A stretch of DNA of 64,000 nucleotides from Streptomyces sp. NBC_01451 (GTDB lineage Bacteria; Actinomycetota; Actinomycetes; Streptomycetales; Streptomycetaceae). The stretch lies in assembly GCF_036227485.1 (NCBI RefSeq), contig NZ_CP109479.1:1054001-1118000 (forward strand), read 5' to 3'. A model generated the notes under the pieces. It searched no databases and was not told the DNA's origin. It saw nothing but the letters and a program-made list of their open reading frames with translations. Positions 19,912 to 28,580 of the stretch are shown one piece after another. How positions within the stretch are numbered: position 1 is the stretch's first letter; every line of letters starts with the position of its first letter. The position numbers and the translations under genes are program-made.

Positions 19912-20880
19912 ATGCTCTACTTCGCGCTCCGTCGCTTCCTCTCCGCGCTGCTGGTGATGTTCGCGATCAGTGTGCTGGTGTTCCTGATCTTCTTCGCCAC
20001 CCCGGGAGTCGACCCCGCCGCCCGTATCGCGGGCCGCAACGCCGACCCGGCCACCCTCGCCCAGGTACGGCACTCGTTCGGCCTCGACCGGCCGCTGCCC
20101 GTCCGCTATCTGCTGATGATGCGGCACCTGCTGATCGACCGGGACCTGGAGTCGTTCGTCAACCGCGGCTCGAAGGTCATCCCGCAGATCGTGCAGGCCA
20201 TGCCGGTGACGCTGTCGCTGGTGATCGGGGCGGCGGTCATCTGGATGACGGTCGGCATCGTCATGGGTACGGCCGCTGCCGCTCTGCGCGGTACGGCCGC
20301 GGACCCGGTGATCATGCTGGTGGGAGTCGTCGGCGTCTCGCTGCCCGCCTACTGGCTCGGCGAGGTCGTCAACCTCCTCACCCAGAAACGCCTGCACGAC
20401 TCGCTGTTCTCCTGGGTGCCGCCGCCCGGGTACGTCGAGTTGGGCAAGGACCCCGGCCAGTGGGCGCTGCACCTGCTCTTCCCGTGGCTGACCCTGGCGC
20501 TGCTGTACGCCGGCATCTACGCCCGGCTGCTGCGCGGCGAGGTCGTCAGCGCGCTCGGCGAGGACTACGTACGCACCGCGCGGGCCAAGGGGCTGTCCGA
20601 GCGGCGGATCCTGATCCGGCACGCGCTGCGCTGCTCGCTCATCCCGATCGTGTCGCTGTTCGGCCTGGACTTCGGCGCGCTGGTGGGCGGTGCCGCCCTG
20701 CTCACCGAGGTCGTCTTCGGCCTGCCCGGCGTCGGCAAGCTCACCTTCGACGCGCTGCAGAACCTGGACCTGCCCGTGATCATGGGGACGGTCATGTACG
20801 CGGCGTTCTTCGTGGTTCTCGCCAACGCGCTGGTCGACATCCTGTACGCGCGACTCGATCCGAGGGCCCGCCATGCCTGA
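19912..20880 (+). CDS. Peptide ABC transporter permease, DppB-like
   Basis: This is a 322-residue permease. The N-terminal helix (LRRFLSALLVMFAISVLVFL) is followed by the DppB motif HSFGLDRPLPVRYL, the BPD domain, and an EAA loop with YVRTARAKGLSERRILIRHALR. It has six TM helices. It ends in GARLDPRARHA-type sequence (ARLDPRARHA) typical of the family. The start is ATG 19912, four bases after the preceding stop, with GGAGGGGTG as ribosome binding site. The end overlaps the ATP-binding gene by 8 bp. Confidence 0.93.
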   Translation: MLYFALRRFLSALLVMFAISVLVFLIFFATPGVDPAARIAGRNADPATLAQVRHSFGLDRPLPVRYLLMMRHLLIDRDLESFVNRGSKVIPQIVQAMPVTLSLVIGAAVIWMTVGIVMGTAAAALRGTAADPVIMLVGVVGVSLPAYWLGEVVNLLTQKRLHDSLFSWVPPPGYVELGKDPGQWALHLLFPWLTLALLYAGIYARLLRGEVVSALGEDYVRTARAKGLSERRILIRHALRCSLIPIVSLFGLDFGALVGGAALLTEVVFGLPGVGKLTFDALQNLDLPVIMGTVMYAAFFVVLANALVDILYARLDPRARHA

Positions 20881-21889
20881 ACCTCTCCTCGCTGTACGGG
20901 ATCTGCGGATCTCCTTCCGCACCCGCACCGGCACGGTCACGGCCGTCGACGGGCTGTCCTTCTCGGTCGCCCCCGGCGAGATCCTGGGCGTGGTCGGCGA
21001 GTCGGGCTCCGGCAAGAGCGTCTCGATGCTGGCCGTACTGCGGCTGCTGACCAGCCCGAACGTCACCGTCACGGGCGAAGTCCGCTTCCGGGGGCGAGAC
21101 CTGCTGACTCTCCCCGACAAGGAGATGCGGTCGGTGCGCGGCCGGGAGATCGCCATGGTCTTCCAGGATCCGATGACCGCGCTGACCCCGGTCTACACGG
21201 TCGGCCGGCAGATCGCCGAGCAGATCCGGACGCACGAGAAGGTGTCCAGGAAGGAGGCGCACGCGCGGGCCGTCGGGCTGCTGTCGGACGTGGGCATCCC
21301 GGACGCCGCCTCGCGCGTCGACGCCTACCCGCACGAGTTCTCGGGCGGGATGCGGCAGCGGGCGGTCATCGCGATGGCCCTCGCCTGCGGTCCGGCGCTG
21401 CTGATCGCCGACGAGCCGACCACCGCGCTCGATGTGACGATCCAGGCCCAGATCCTCGACCTGATGCGGGAGTTGAACGGGCGCGGCTCGGCGGTCGTCC
21501 TCATCACGCACGACATGGGTGTGGTGTCCGAGATCGCCGACCGGGTCCTGGTCATGTACGGGGGGCGGGCGGCCGAGGAGGGGCCGCGCCGGGCCGTGTT
21601 CCACGGTCCCCGGCATCCGTACACCTGGGGGCTGCTCGACTCGGTGCCCCGGGTCGGCGGGCCACGGCTGCGGCGGCTGCCCACCATCGCGGGCATGCCC
21701 GTGTCGCCGGACAGCGTGCCGGAGGGGTGCGCGTTCGCGCCGCGCTGCCCGGCGCGGCACGACCGGTGCGACGAACGCCCGGTACTGAGCGGCGAGTCGG
21801 GACACCTCGACGCCTGCTGGCTGCCGGGCGACGAGCGCGCGTCGGCCCGTACGGCGCACTCGACACTGGACAGAAAGGCGGCGCCGTGA
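20873..21889 (+). CDS. Peptide ABC transporter ATP-binding protein, DppD-like
   Basis: This 338-residue ATPase has Walker A GESGSGKSVS (about 43-52), signature FSGGMRQRAVIAMALAC, Walker B LLIADEPTTALD and switch histidine ITHDM. The C-terminal oligopeptide/dipeptide extension has CAFAPRCPARHDRC, a cysteine cluster that binds an Fe-S centre in some homologs. It energises peptide import together with the next gene product. The gene starts inside the preceding permease gene and ends in a GTGA overlap with the next. Confidence 0.95.
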   Translation: MPEPLLAVRDLRISFRTRTGTVTAVDGLSFSVAPGEILGVVGESGSGKSVSMLAVLRLLTSPNVTVTGEVRFRGRDLLTLPDKEMRSVRGREIAMVFQDPMTALTPVYTVGRQIAEQIRTHEKVSRKEAHARAVGLLSDVGIPDAASRVDAYPHEFSGGMRQRAVIAMALACGPALLIADEPTTALDVTIQAQILDLMRELNGRGSAVVLITHDMGVVSEIADRVLVMYGGRAAEEGPRRAVFHGPRHPYTWGLLDSVPRVGGPRLRRLPTIAGMPVSPDSVPEGCAFAPRCPARHDRCDERPVLSGESGHLDACWLPGDERASARTAHSTLDRKAAP

Positions 21890-22914
21890 CAGCGGACCTC
21901 CAGACCGGACCCGGCGACGCCGACGTGCTGCTGCGCGCCACCGACGTCACCAAGCACTACCGCCTGCGCGGCGACTCCCTCACCCGGCGCCGCAAGGTGC
22001 TGCGGGCCGTGGACGGGGTCTCGCTGGAGGTGCGCGCGGGTGAAACCCTCGGCATCGTCGGCGAGTCCGGCTGCGGCAAGTCGACGCTCGGCCGCTGTCT
22101 GGTCCGGCTCACCGACATCACCGGCGGGCGGGTCGAGTTCGACGGGCAGGACATCACCACACTGTCCGCACGCCGGCTGCGTCCCGTACGGCCGGGGATG
22201 CAGCTCGTCTTCCAGGATCCGCAGGCCTCCCTGAACCCGCGCCGCCGCGCCGGGGACATCGTCGCCGAGCCGCTGCTCATCCACCGGTACGGGGATGCCG
22301 CCGCCGTCCGGCGCCGGGTGGCCGAGCTGTTCGACGTGGTGGGGCTGGCGGCGGCCCATCTGGACCGGTACCCGCACGAGTTCTCCGGCGGCCAGCGTCA
22401 ACGCATCGGTATCGCGCGGGCGTTGGCGACGTCCCCGAAGCTGATCGTCGCCGACGAACCGGTGTCCGCGCTCGACGTGTCGATCCAGGCGCAGGTACTG
22501 AACCTGTTCGCCGACCTCCAGGACGAGTTCGGGCTGACGTACGTCTTCATCGCGCACGACCTGGGCGTGGTCCGTCATGTCTCGGACCGGATCGCGGTCA
22601 TGTATCTCGGCGAGATCGTCGAACTCGCCGACACGGAGACGCTGTACGGGGCTCCCGCGCACCCCTACACGGAGGCGCTGATGTCGGCGGTCCCGGAGAT
22701 CGACGACGGGACCGGCGCCCCGGACGCGCCGCGCCGGGAGCGGATCGTCCTCACCGGGGACGTGCCCAACCCGGTGGCCAAACCGGCCGGTTGCACCTTC
22801 CACACGCGGTGTCCGTACGCACGGGAGGTGTGCGCGGTGGAGCGGCCCCGGCTGGTCGGCACGCCGTCCGGGCGGGCGGTCGCCTGTCACCACCCGCTGG
22901 TGGCGGTGAACTGA
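21886..22914 (+). CDS. Peptide ABC transporter ATP-binding protein, DppF-like
   Basis: This 342-residue ATPase has Walker A GESGCGKSTLG, signature FSGGQRQRIGIARALA, Walker B LIVADEPVSALD, and the C-terminal oligo_HPY extension with CTFHTRCPYAREVC. It is the partner of DppD. The GTG start at 21886 overlaps the upstream stop, although the frame is open to 21727. It is the last gene of the importer and is followed by a strong terminator. Confidence 0.95.
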   Translation: MTADLQTGPGDADVLLRATDVTKHYRLRGDSLTRRRKVLRAVDGVSLEVRAGETLGIVGESGCGKSTLGRCLVRLTDITGGRVEFDGQDITTLSARRLRPVRPGMQLVFQDPQASLNPRRRAGDIVAEPLLIHRYGDAAAVRRRVAELFDVVGLAAAHLDRYPHEFSGGQRQRIGIARALATSPKLIVADEPVSALDVSIQAQVLNLFADLQDEFGLTYVFIAHDLGVVRHVSDRIAVMYLGEIVELADTETLYGAPAHPYTEALMSAVPEIDDGTGAPDAPRRERIVLTGDVPNPVAKPAGCTFHTRCPYAREVCAVERPRLVGTPSGRAVACHHPLVAVN

Positions 22915-22925
22915 CGACACGGTTC

Positions 22926-22954
22926 GGGGGCGGACCCGCAGCGGGTCCGCCCCC
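22926..22954. terminator. Bidirectional terminator
   Basis: Perfect 12-bp arms: gggggcggaccc (22926-22937), loop gcagc, gggtccgccccc (22943-22954). It lies between the convergent peptide ABC operon and the acidic-protein gene. Confidence 0.8.
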
Positions 22955-22972
22955 TGGGAGCCGCGTGTCGCG

Positions 22973-23554
22973 TCAGACGCGCAGCCACTCCGTCATGAAG
23001 ACCTCCGCGTCCGTCCGCAGCCGGAGCGCGAAGGGGCCGGTGACGTGCAGGTCGCCGGCGAAGCGGCCCATGTCGTCGGCGCTGAGGGTGGGCGGCGAGG
23101 CGAGCTGCGGACCGCTCAGCACTTCGATCCTGGCCTCCTGCGGCGGTAACACCTGCCCCATCAGACCGTGCGCGGACACCTCGACGTCGACCGTCAGTTC
23201 GTCCGTGTGGAAGGTCAGCATGCGGGGTGCCTCCACAGCGCCCCTGACAGGGATGCCGTGGACGAGCGAGTCGAAGGTCAGCTCGGCCAGCCGGGTGTCG
23301 AGCGAGTACAGGGCGTAGGCCTCCACGGCGGTCTGCTGGAGCTGCGCCGGGACCGGATCCATGATGGCGGCGGCATGGCGCAGCGTCTCTTCCAGGAGGT
23401 CGTCGTCCAGCGGGTCGTCGCCCTCGAACTCCCCCAGGTCGTCCAATTCACCGTCGAGTTCGTCATCGGCGTGGTCGAACGCGTCCATACCGTCGGTGCC
23501 GTCCATGTCGTCGGAGTCGTGGGGTGAACCGTCGTTGCCGTGCGCGCTGTTCAC
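22973..23554 (-). CDS. Small acidic protein of the CHAT/S8 module
   Basis: I do not recognise a named domain in this 193-residue protein. The first 70 residues are extremely acidic and low in complexity (runs such as DDMDGTDGMDAF and DDELDGELDDLGEFE). A compact C-terminal part of about 120 residues follows, with alternating hydrophobic beta-like segments (RMLTFHTDELTVDVEVSAHG, ARIEVLSGPQL). No signal peptide or TM helix is seen. GTG 23554 overlaps the stop of the sigma-factor gene, so the two are co-translated. An anti-sigma or protease-substrate role fits the position but is inference. Confidence 0.8.
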   Translation of the reverse strand: MNSAHGNDGSPHDSDDMDGTDGMDAFDHADDELDGELDDLGEFEGDDPLDDDLLEETLRHAAAIMDPVPAQLQQTAVEAYALYSLDTRLAELTFDSLVHGIPVRGAVEAPRMLTFHTDELTVDVEVSAHGLMGQVLPPQEARIEVLSGPQLASPPTLSADDMGRFAGDLHVTGPFALRLRTDAEVFMTEWLRV

Positions 23555-24195
23555 AGCACCCCCCGGGCGGCGAGCCGGACCCGCAGCCGGCGCAGGCAGC
23601 GCTGGCGCAGCGGGCCGATGCTGCCGACCGCGATTCCCAGGCCGGCGGAGATCTCCTGGTAACTCGGTGGCGGCGCGGACATCAGGATGCGCAGCAACTG
23701 CCGGCAGCGGGCGCCGAGTTCCTCGAACTCCTGCCATAACTGCCGGATGCGCTCCGCCTCGGCCGAGGCCTCCTCGGACTCGATCACGCGCTGCTCGGGC
23801 GTACGGTCGTCGCTGATCCGGTCGAGCAGCTGGGTGTCGTCCGTCGGTGTCATCCGGTGGCTGCTCTTGATGACCTTGAGGCACTCGTGCCGTGCGGTGC
23901 TGGCGAGCCACGAACCGGCCTTCTCCGGTTCACGGATACGGCCCAGATGCTGGGCGAAGCGGAACCAGACGGTCGAATACACCTCGTGCGCGTCCGCGTC
24001 GGACAGCCGGTGGGCGCGCGCCACCGACCACACCAGTGGGCTCAGCCCCTCCACCAGCGCCTTCCAGCCCGCCGCGTCGCCGTCGACGGCGGACTGGACC
24101 AACGCGCCGACCGCTGCTCGGTCCACGTCCCCACCCCTCGTGTACGGCCAGTCATCGTACGCCGTGGAAGGGGGTGCTCCACTCGTCCTGCGCAT
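23551..24195 (-). CDS. ECF-like sigma-70 family sigma factor
   Basis: The product is about 214 residues with sigma region 2 (LVQSAVDGDAAGWKALVEG through LSDADAHEVYSTVWFRFAQHL) and region 4 (CRQLLRILMSAPPPSYQEIS, then GIAVGSIGPLRQRCLRRLR), separated by a short linker. There is no obvious anti-sigma partner other than the acidic protein it overlaps. ATG 24195 has GTGAGGACC upstream; GTG 24126 (VDRAAVGALVQ) is an alternative that fits the start of region 2 better. It lies 41 bp downstream of the S8 protease, so the three genes probably form one transcript. Confidence 0.82.
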   Translation of the reverse strand: MRRTSGAPPSTAYDDWPYTRGGDVDRAAVGALVQSAVDGDAAGWKALVEGLSPLVWSVARAHRLSDADAHEVYSTVWFRFAQHLGRIREPEKAGSWLASTARHECLKVIKSSHRMTPTDDTQLLDRISDDRTPEQRVIESEEASAEAERIRQLWQEFEELGARCRQLLRILMSAPPPSYQEISAGLGIAVGSIGPLRQRCLRRLRVRLAARGVL

Positions 24196-24236
24196 GGTCC
24201 TCACTCGTTTTGTCCTTGTACGGAGGCCGGTTGACC

Positions 24237-25679
24237 TCATATGGCGGGCGGGATGCTCATGACCGGCACCGCGCTCCACGTGGGCGGGATCAGTGCGGGT
24301 ACGACCGCGCCCCGGACCTCCGCGAACTCGGTGTTCGCCGCGAGGAGCTGCTGCCGGGCGGCACGCGGGTCGGCCTCCTTGTGGGCGGTCATGTGGGCGG
24401 CGATCATCGCGGCGACCAGCGGGGTGGCGAACGAGGTGCCGCTCCACTGGGCGAACCCCTGGAACTCCACCTGGTCCGGGGTGCCCGAGGTGGTCTCCTG
24501 GTCCCCCGAGAGCACGCCGAGGTGCTGGGGGTTCTGGCAGGTGCAGGCGTAGGTGAAGTGGTGGCGGCAGGTGTCGTACGTGCTGTGCTGGTAGATGTAC
24601 GGCACCGGTGTCTGGAAGCCGGTGAGCGGACCGGTGAGACGCTCGCCGGGGGCGTAGACCTTCACCCACGCGCCGTGGTTGCTGAAGCAGGCGCCGAACT
24701 CGCCGTCGCTGCGCAGGGCGCCGACGGAGATCACCGACTGGGCGTACTCGGGCTTGTCGGCGTAGGCGGCGGGCCAGAAGGGGGTCGCGCTGGCGTTGTT
24801 GCCCGCGGCGGCGACCAGCAGGGTGCGCGGCTGCTCACGCAGGGCCTCCATGAACGCGGCGAGGCCGAGCAGGCCTTCCGTGCTGCCGTTCGACGTGCCG
24901 GCGGAGAGGCTGATGATGGCCGGCCAGCCGTCGCGCTCGACGGCCTCGAAGAGCTTGTCGCCGAACTCGGACTCCAGGATCGCGCCCGCGTCGTTGAGGG
25001 TGTTGCGGGAGACGATGTCCGTGTTGGGGGCGACGGCCGCGACGAGCCCCGAGATGAACGTGCCGTGCCCGGCGTACTGCTGGAGCACTCCGCTCGCGTC
25101 GCACTCCTCGATCTGGGGGTCGCCCTGGACGTGGGCCATCGCCGGGTAGGACGCGTAGTCGTGCATGAGGCCGGTGTCGACGACGAGGACACCGACGGCG
25201 CTGTCCGCGTCGTAACCGCTCTCCGCCAGTGCCGGGTTGGGCCCCGCGGTGTACGGGACGGGCACGGGCTCGTCGCCGGGGCAGGCGTTGACGGGGGCGA
25301 TGTGCACCACGTGGTTGCGGCTGACCAGGCGGCGTCCCGCGTTGCCCTCCGTCTGCCTGAGCGCGCGCAGCGCGCCCGCCACCGCGTGGTCGCCGCGCCG
25401 GTCGCCCCGGGCCGGGTCGCCGACCCTGATCCGGGTGATGCCCGACCGGTTGGTCTCCGGGCTCGCGCGGCGCACGTCGTCCGCGGTCAGGCCGGCGGAC
25501 GCGGTGAAGTGGGCGCGGACAGCGTCCTCGACGATCCGCGCCTCCTCGCCGTCGCGGGCCAGGACCACGCCCTTCTCGTAGATGAACTCGGCCGCGTCGT
25601 CCGGGCCCATCGCCAGCTCGACGTCGGGCATGGAGCGCTGGATCTGGTCGAACTGCTCCTGGAAACGCTGAGGTGCCAT
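24237..25679 (-). CDS. Subtilisin-like (S8) serine protease without signal peptide
   Basis: This 480-residue protein has an intact S8 triad: D168 (VLVVDTGLMHD), H205 (GHGTFISGLVAAVAP) and S414 (WSGTSFATPLVAAM), with oxyanion N294 (AAGNNA). About 160 residues precede the Asp. They are not a secretion signal; the protein starts MAPQRFQEQFDQIQRSM, so it is predicted to be cytoplasmic. A Cys/His-rich insert (TYDTCRHHFTYACTCQNPQH, 367-386) lies between N294 and S414. The start is ATG 25679 with GGAGGACA. It diverges from the CHAT protease gene across 176 bp and precedes the sigma factor. Confidence 0.9.
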   Translation of the reverse strand: MAPQRFQEQFDQIQRSMPDVELAMGPDDAAEFIYEKGVVLARDGEEARIVEDAVRAHFTASAGLTADDVRRASPETNRSGITRIRVGDPARGDRRGDHAVAGALRALRQTEGNAGRRLVSRNHVVHIAPVNACPGDEPVPVPYTAGPNPALAESGYDADSAVGVLVVDTGLMHDYASYPAMAHVQGDPQIEECDASGVLQQYAGHGTFISGLVAAVAPNTDIVSRNTLNDAGAILESEFGDKLFEAVERDGWPAIISLSAGTSNGSTEGLLGLAAFMEALREQPRTLLVAAAGNNASATPFWPAAYADKPEYAQSVISVGALRSDGEFGACFSNHGAWVKVYAPGERLTGPLTGFQTPVPYIYQHSTYDTCRHHFTYACTCQNPQHLGVLSGDQETTSGTPDQVEFQGFAQWSGTSFATPLVAAMIAAHMTAHKEADPRAARQQLLAANTEFAEVRGAVVPALIPPTWSAVPVMSIPPAI

Positions 25680-25820
25680 GGAATGTCCTCCCCCTCGAAC
25701 CGAACCCTTGTTGCCGTTATTGAGAGCCTCCGTTCGGCCGCGTGATACAGGGGTCTCGGCACGTTCGTCGATGCAGGGGTCGGTCAGAGATGGACAGCGA
25801 GTTCTCCATGGCCAAACCTG

Positions 25821-25855
25821 TGTGACGCGGGGCGCGGAGCACTACCATCCGTTGG
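25821..25855 (+). promoter_or_regulatory. Candidate promoter giving a leaderless CHAT mRNA
   Basis: TGTGAC (25821-25826) and TACCAT (25843-25848) are 16 bp apart. The predicted +1 falls at or next to the GTG at 25856. No ribosome binding site precedes that GTG, which is consistent with leaderless translation. Confidence 0.45.
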
Positions 25856-28462
25856 GTGACAGCGGGAAGCGACACGGTTCTCGAACTACTTCCGATGGTG
25901 TTCGCCCGCCCGAAGGACGCGCTCGCGCGCGCGGAGAACGTCCTCGGCAGTGATCCGACGCCGTTGCACGCCTCGGTCGCCCATCAGGTGATCGGTATGT
26001 GGCAGCGGGACTTCGGCGACATGCGCGTCGCCCTGCGTCATCTGCGGCGTGCCCGCGATCTCGCGGCGGACGCCGGGTCGGCGGAGCGCGAGGCGGACGT
26101 CCTCGGCACGCTCGGCGTCGCGCTGGTCCACGCGGGCCGCACCCGGCAGGGCCTGGAGGCGTTCGAGCAGGGCGTCGACCGGGGTTCGGGCCATACACGC
26201 GCGCGCGTGCTGTACCGGCGGGCGTACGCGTGGTGGGTGCTGGGGCATCATCGCGAGGCGCTGGACGACGTACGGCGGGCCATTCCCGTGCTGCGGCAGG
26301 CGGACGACACCATCTGGACGGCGCGGGCGCTGACCCTGCGGGCGACCGTGCATCTGGCACTCGGGCGCCCCGAGCGGGCCGACGCCGACTTCACGGCCGC
26401 CGAGGAACTGTGGGACACCACCGGCCAGGAGCACGACAAGGCCGACGTCGTCGAGAGCCGGGCGCTGGCCGCGTACCGGGCGGGCGACATCCCGGCGGCG
26501 CTGCGCCTGTTCGACGAGGCGGCCGAGCGGTACGCCCGGCTGGGCACGCCGATCTTCATGTTCTACATCCGCCGCTGCGAGGTGCTGATGGCCGCCGGGC
26601 TCGCCCGTGAGGCGGTCAACGAGGCGGACACGGCCCTCGGCGTGCTCGACGGCATCGGCGGGCAGAGCACCCGCAAGGCGGAGCTGCTGCTGACGGCGGC
26701 GAAGGCCGCCCGGCTCGCGGACGATCCGCACACCGCGATCGCCCGCGCGGCCGTGGCCGTACGCCTGTTCTCCGGGCAGCGGCGCAGTTGGTGGGAGGCG
26801 CACGCCCGGCTGGTGCTGCTCGATGCGCGGGTCGCGACCGGGCGGACGTCGGGCCGGCTCGTCGCGGACGCGGCGGCGCTGGCCGACCGGCTCGCCGCGT
26901 TCGGTTCGCCGTCCGCGCCCGAGGCGTCGTTGCTCGCGGGCCGGATCGCGCTGGCGCTGGGCTGGCGGGAGGACGCGGAGAAGCATCTGAAGGTCGCCGC
27001 CCGCAGCCGGCGCGTCGGTCCGCCGCTGGCACGGATGACGGGCTGGGCCGCGCAGGCGCTGCGCGCTGAGGCGGCCGGGTCGGGGCGGGGTGTGCTGGAG
27101 GCCTGCCGACGCGGGCTCGCCGTCCTGGACGACCACCGGATGACGCTCGGCGCCCCGGAGCTGCGGGCCCGGGCCACGGCGCAGGGAGCCGAACTGGCCG
27201 CCCTGGCACAGCGGGCGACCCTGGGGTCCGGTGGGCCGCGGCGGCTGCTGGTGTGGAGCGAGCGGTTGCGGGCCACGGTCCTGTCGGCGCCGCCCGTCCG
27301 GCCGCCCGACGACCCGGCGCTCGGGCAGAGCCTCACCGCTTTCCGGGAGATCGCCGCCCGCGCGGAGGAGGCCCGGACCGAGGGCCGCCCGGTACCGGCG
27401 CTGGAGCGCGAACAGCGGCGCCTGGAACGGGAGGTGCGCTCCCGCACCCTCCACATCCGCGGCGAGTCGCCCGGCAGCGGACGCCCCTTCGACCCCGGTC
27501 AGCTGCTCGAACGCCTGGGTGACGGTGTGCGGTTGATCGAGATCGCCGTCGTCGACGGCCGGGTGCAGGTGCTGTTGTGCGGCGAGGGACGGGTGCGCCG
27601 CTTCGAGGCGGGGCTGCTCGCCGACGCGGTGGCGGAGGCAGAGCACGTACAGGCCGGGCTGCGCCGACTGGCGCACCCGGGTGCCGAGGGCAGGCTGCCG
27701 GTGCTGGAGGCCTCGGGCCGCCGGCTGGAGGAGCTGCTGCTGGGCGCGGCCGTGCCGCATCTGGGCCCCGGCCCGGTGGTCGTGGTGCCGCCGGGGAGGC
27801 TGCACAGGGTCCCCTGGGCCCTGCTTCCCTCCCTCCGGGAGCGGGTGCTCAGTGTGTCGCCGTCGGCGAGCAGTTGGCTACGGGCCCAGGAGACCGGTCC
27901 CCCGCCGGGCGGGCGGCACGTCCTCGTCCGGGGGCCGGGGCTGGCGAGCGGCGGGGCCGAGGTGCCCGACCTGGCCGACCGGTACGGCAGACCGACGGTC
28001 CTGGAACACGAGGGCGCGCGGGTACCTGCGGTGCTGGACGCGCTGGACGGGGCCGCGCTGGCCCATATCGCGGCCCACGGCACCTTCCGGGCGGACAGTC
28101 CGCTGTTCTCGTCGCTGCGGATGGCCGACGGCCCGCTGATCGTGCACGACTTCGAACGCCTCGACCGCAGCCCGTACCGGATCATCCTGTCCAGCTGCGA
28201 CACCGGCCGCCTCGCGAACGTCGGCGCGGACGAACTCCTCGGTCTGGTCACGGCGTTGCTCCCGCTGGGCACGGCGGGCGTCGTGGCGAGCAGCGCGCCG
28301 GTCAACGACGCGGCGGTGGTGCCGCTGATGCTGGCCCTGCACAAGGGCCTCAGCGTCGGCCTGTCCCTCGCCGAGGCCCTGCGCGACGCCCGCGCCGCCC
28401 TGCCGGGGGACGCGACCCACCAGGCGACCGGGTGGGCCTTCTCGGCGTTCGGCGCCGCCTGA
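25856..28462 (+). CDS. TPR-CHAT caspase-like protease
   Basis: The 868-residue protein has an alpha-helical TPR array over about 30-460 (for example GTLGVALVHAGRTRQGLEAF and ALAAYRAGDIPAALRLFDEA), a connecting region, and a C-terminal CHAT domain from about 560. The caspase-like dyad is intact: H741 in LAHIAAHGTFRADSPLFSSL and C781 in IILSSCDTGRLANVGADELL. CHAT proteins are clan CD peptidases that cleave partners once TPRs sense a signal. No signal peptide or TM is present. It diverges from the S8 protease, sigma factor and acidic protein genes, which are its likely partners or substrates. The start is GTG 25856. Confidence 0.92.
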   Translation: MTAGSDTVLELLPMVFARPKDALARAENVLGSDPTPLHASVAHQVIGMWQRDFGDMRVALRHLRRARDLAADAGSAEREADVLGTLGVALVHAGRTRQGLEAFEQGVDRGSGHTRARVLYRRAYAWWVLGHHREALDDVRRAIPVLRQADDTIWTARALTLRATVHLALGRPERADADFTAAEELWDTTGQEHDKADVVESRALAAYRAGDIPAALRLFDEAAERYARLGTPIFMFYIRRCEVLMAAGLAREAVNEADTALGVLDGIGGQSTRKAELLLTAAKAARLADDPHTAIARAAVAVRLFSGQRRSWWEAHARLVLLDARVATGRTSGRLVADAAALADRLAAFGSPSAPEASLLAGRIALALGWREDAEKHLKVAARSRRVGPPLARMTGWAAQALRAEAAGSGRGVLEACRRGLAVLDDHRMTLGAPELRARATAQGAELAALAQRATLGSGGPRRLLVWSERLRATVLSAPPVRPPDDPALGQSLTAFREIAARAEEARTEGRPVPALEREQRRLEREVRSRTLHIRGESPGSGRPFDPGQLLERLGDGVRLIEIAVVDGRVQVLLCGEGRVRRFEAGLLADAVAEAEHVQAGLRRLAHPGAEGRLPVLEASGRRLEELLLGAAVPHLGPGPVVVVPPGRLHRVPWALLPSLRERVLSVSPSASSWLRAQETGPPPGGRHVLVRGPGLASGGAEVPDLADRYGRPTVLEHEGARVPAVLDALDGAALAHIAAHGTFRADSPLFSSLRMADGPLIVHDFERLDRSPYRIILSSCDTGRLANVGADELLGLVTALLPLGTAGVVASSAPVNDAAVVPLMLALHKGLSVGLSLAEALRDARAALPGDATHQATGWAFSAFGAA

Positions 28463-28488
28463 GCCCGCCCCGCGACAGCGGTCACGCG

Positions 28489-28527
28489 GGCCGCGCGGAC
28501 TCTCCCCGGCCGAGACCCCGCGCGGCC
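28489..28527 (+). terminator. Hairpin after the CHAT gene
   Basis: Arms ggccgcgcgg (28489-28498) and ccgcgcggcc (28518-28527) are perfect complements with a 19-nt spacer. It begins 27 nt past the CHAT stop codon and faces the convergent LuxR gene. Confidence 0.5.
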
Positions 28528-28580
28528 ATTCCGGGGGGCTCGGCACACCGGAGGACGGGGCGCGGGCGTTCTGCCTGTTC

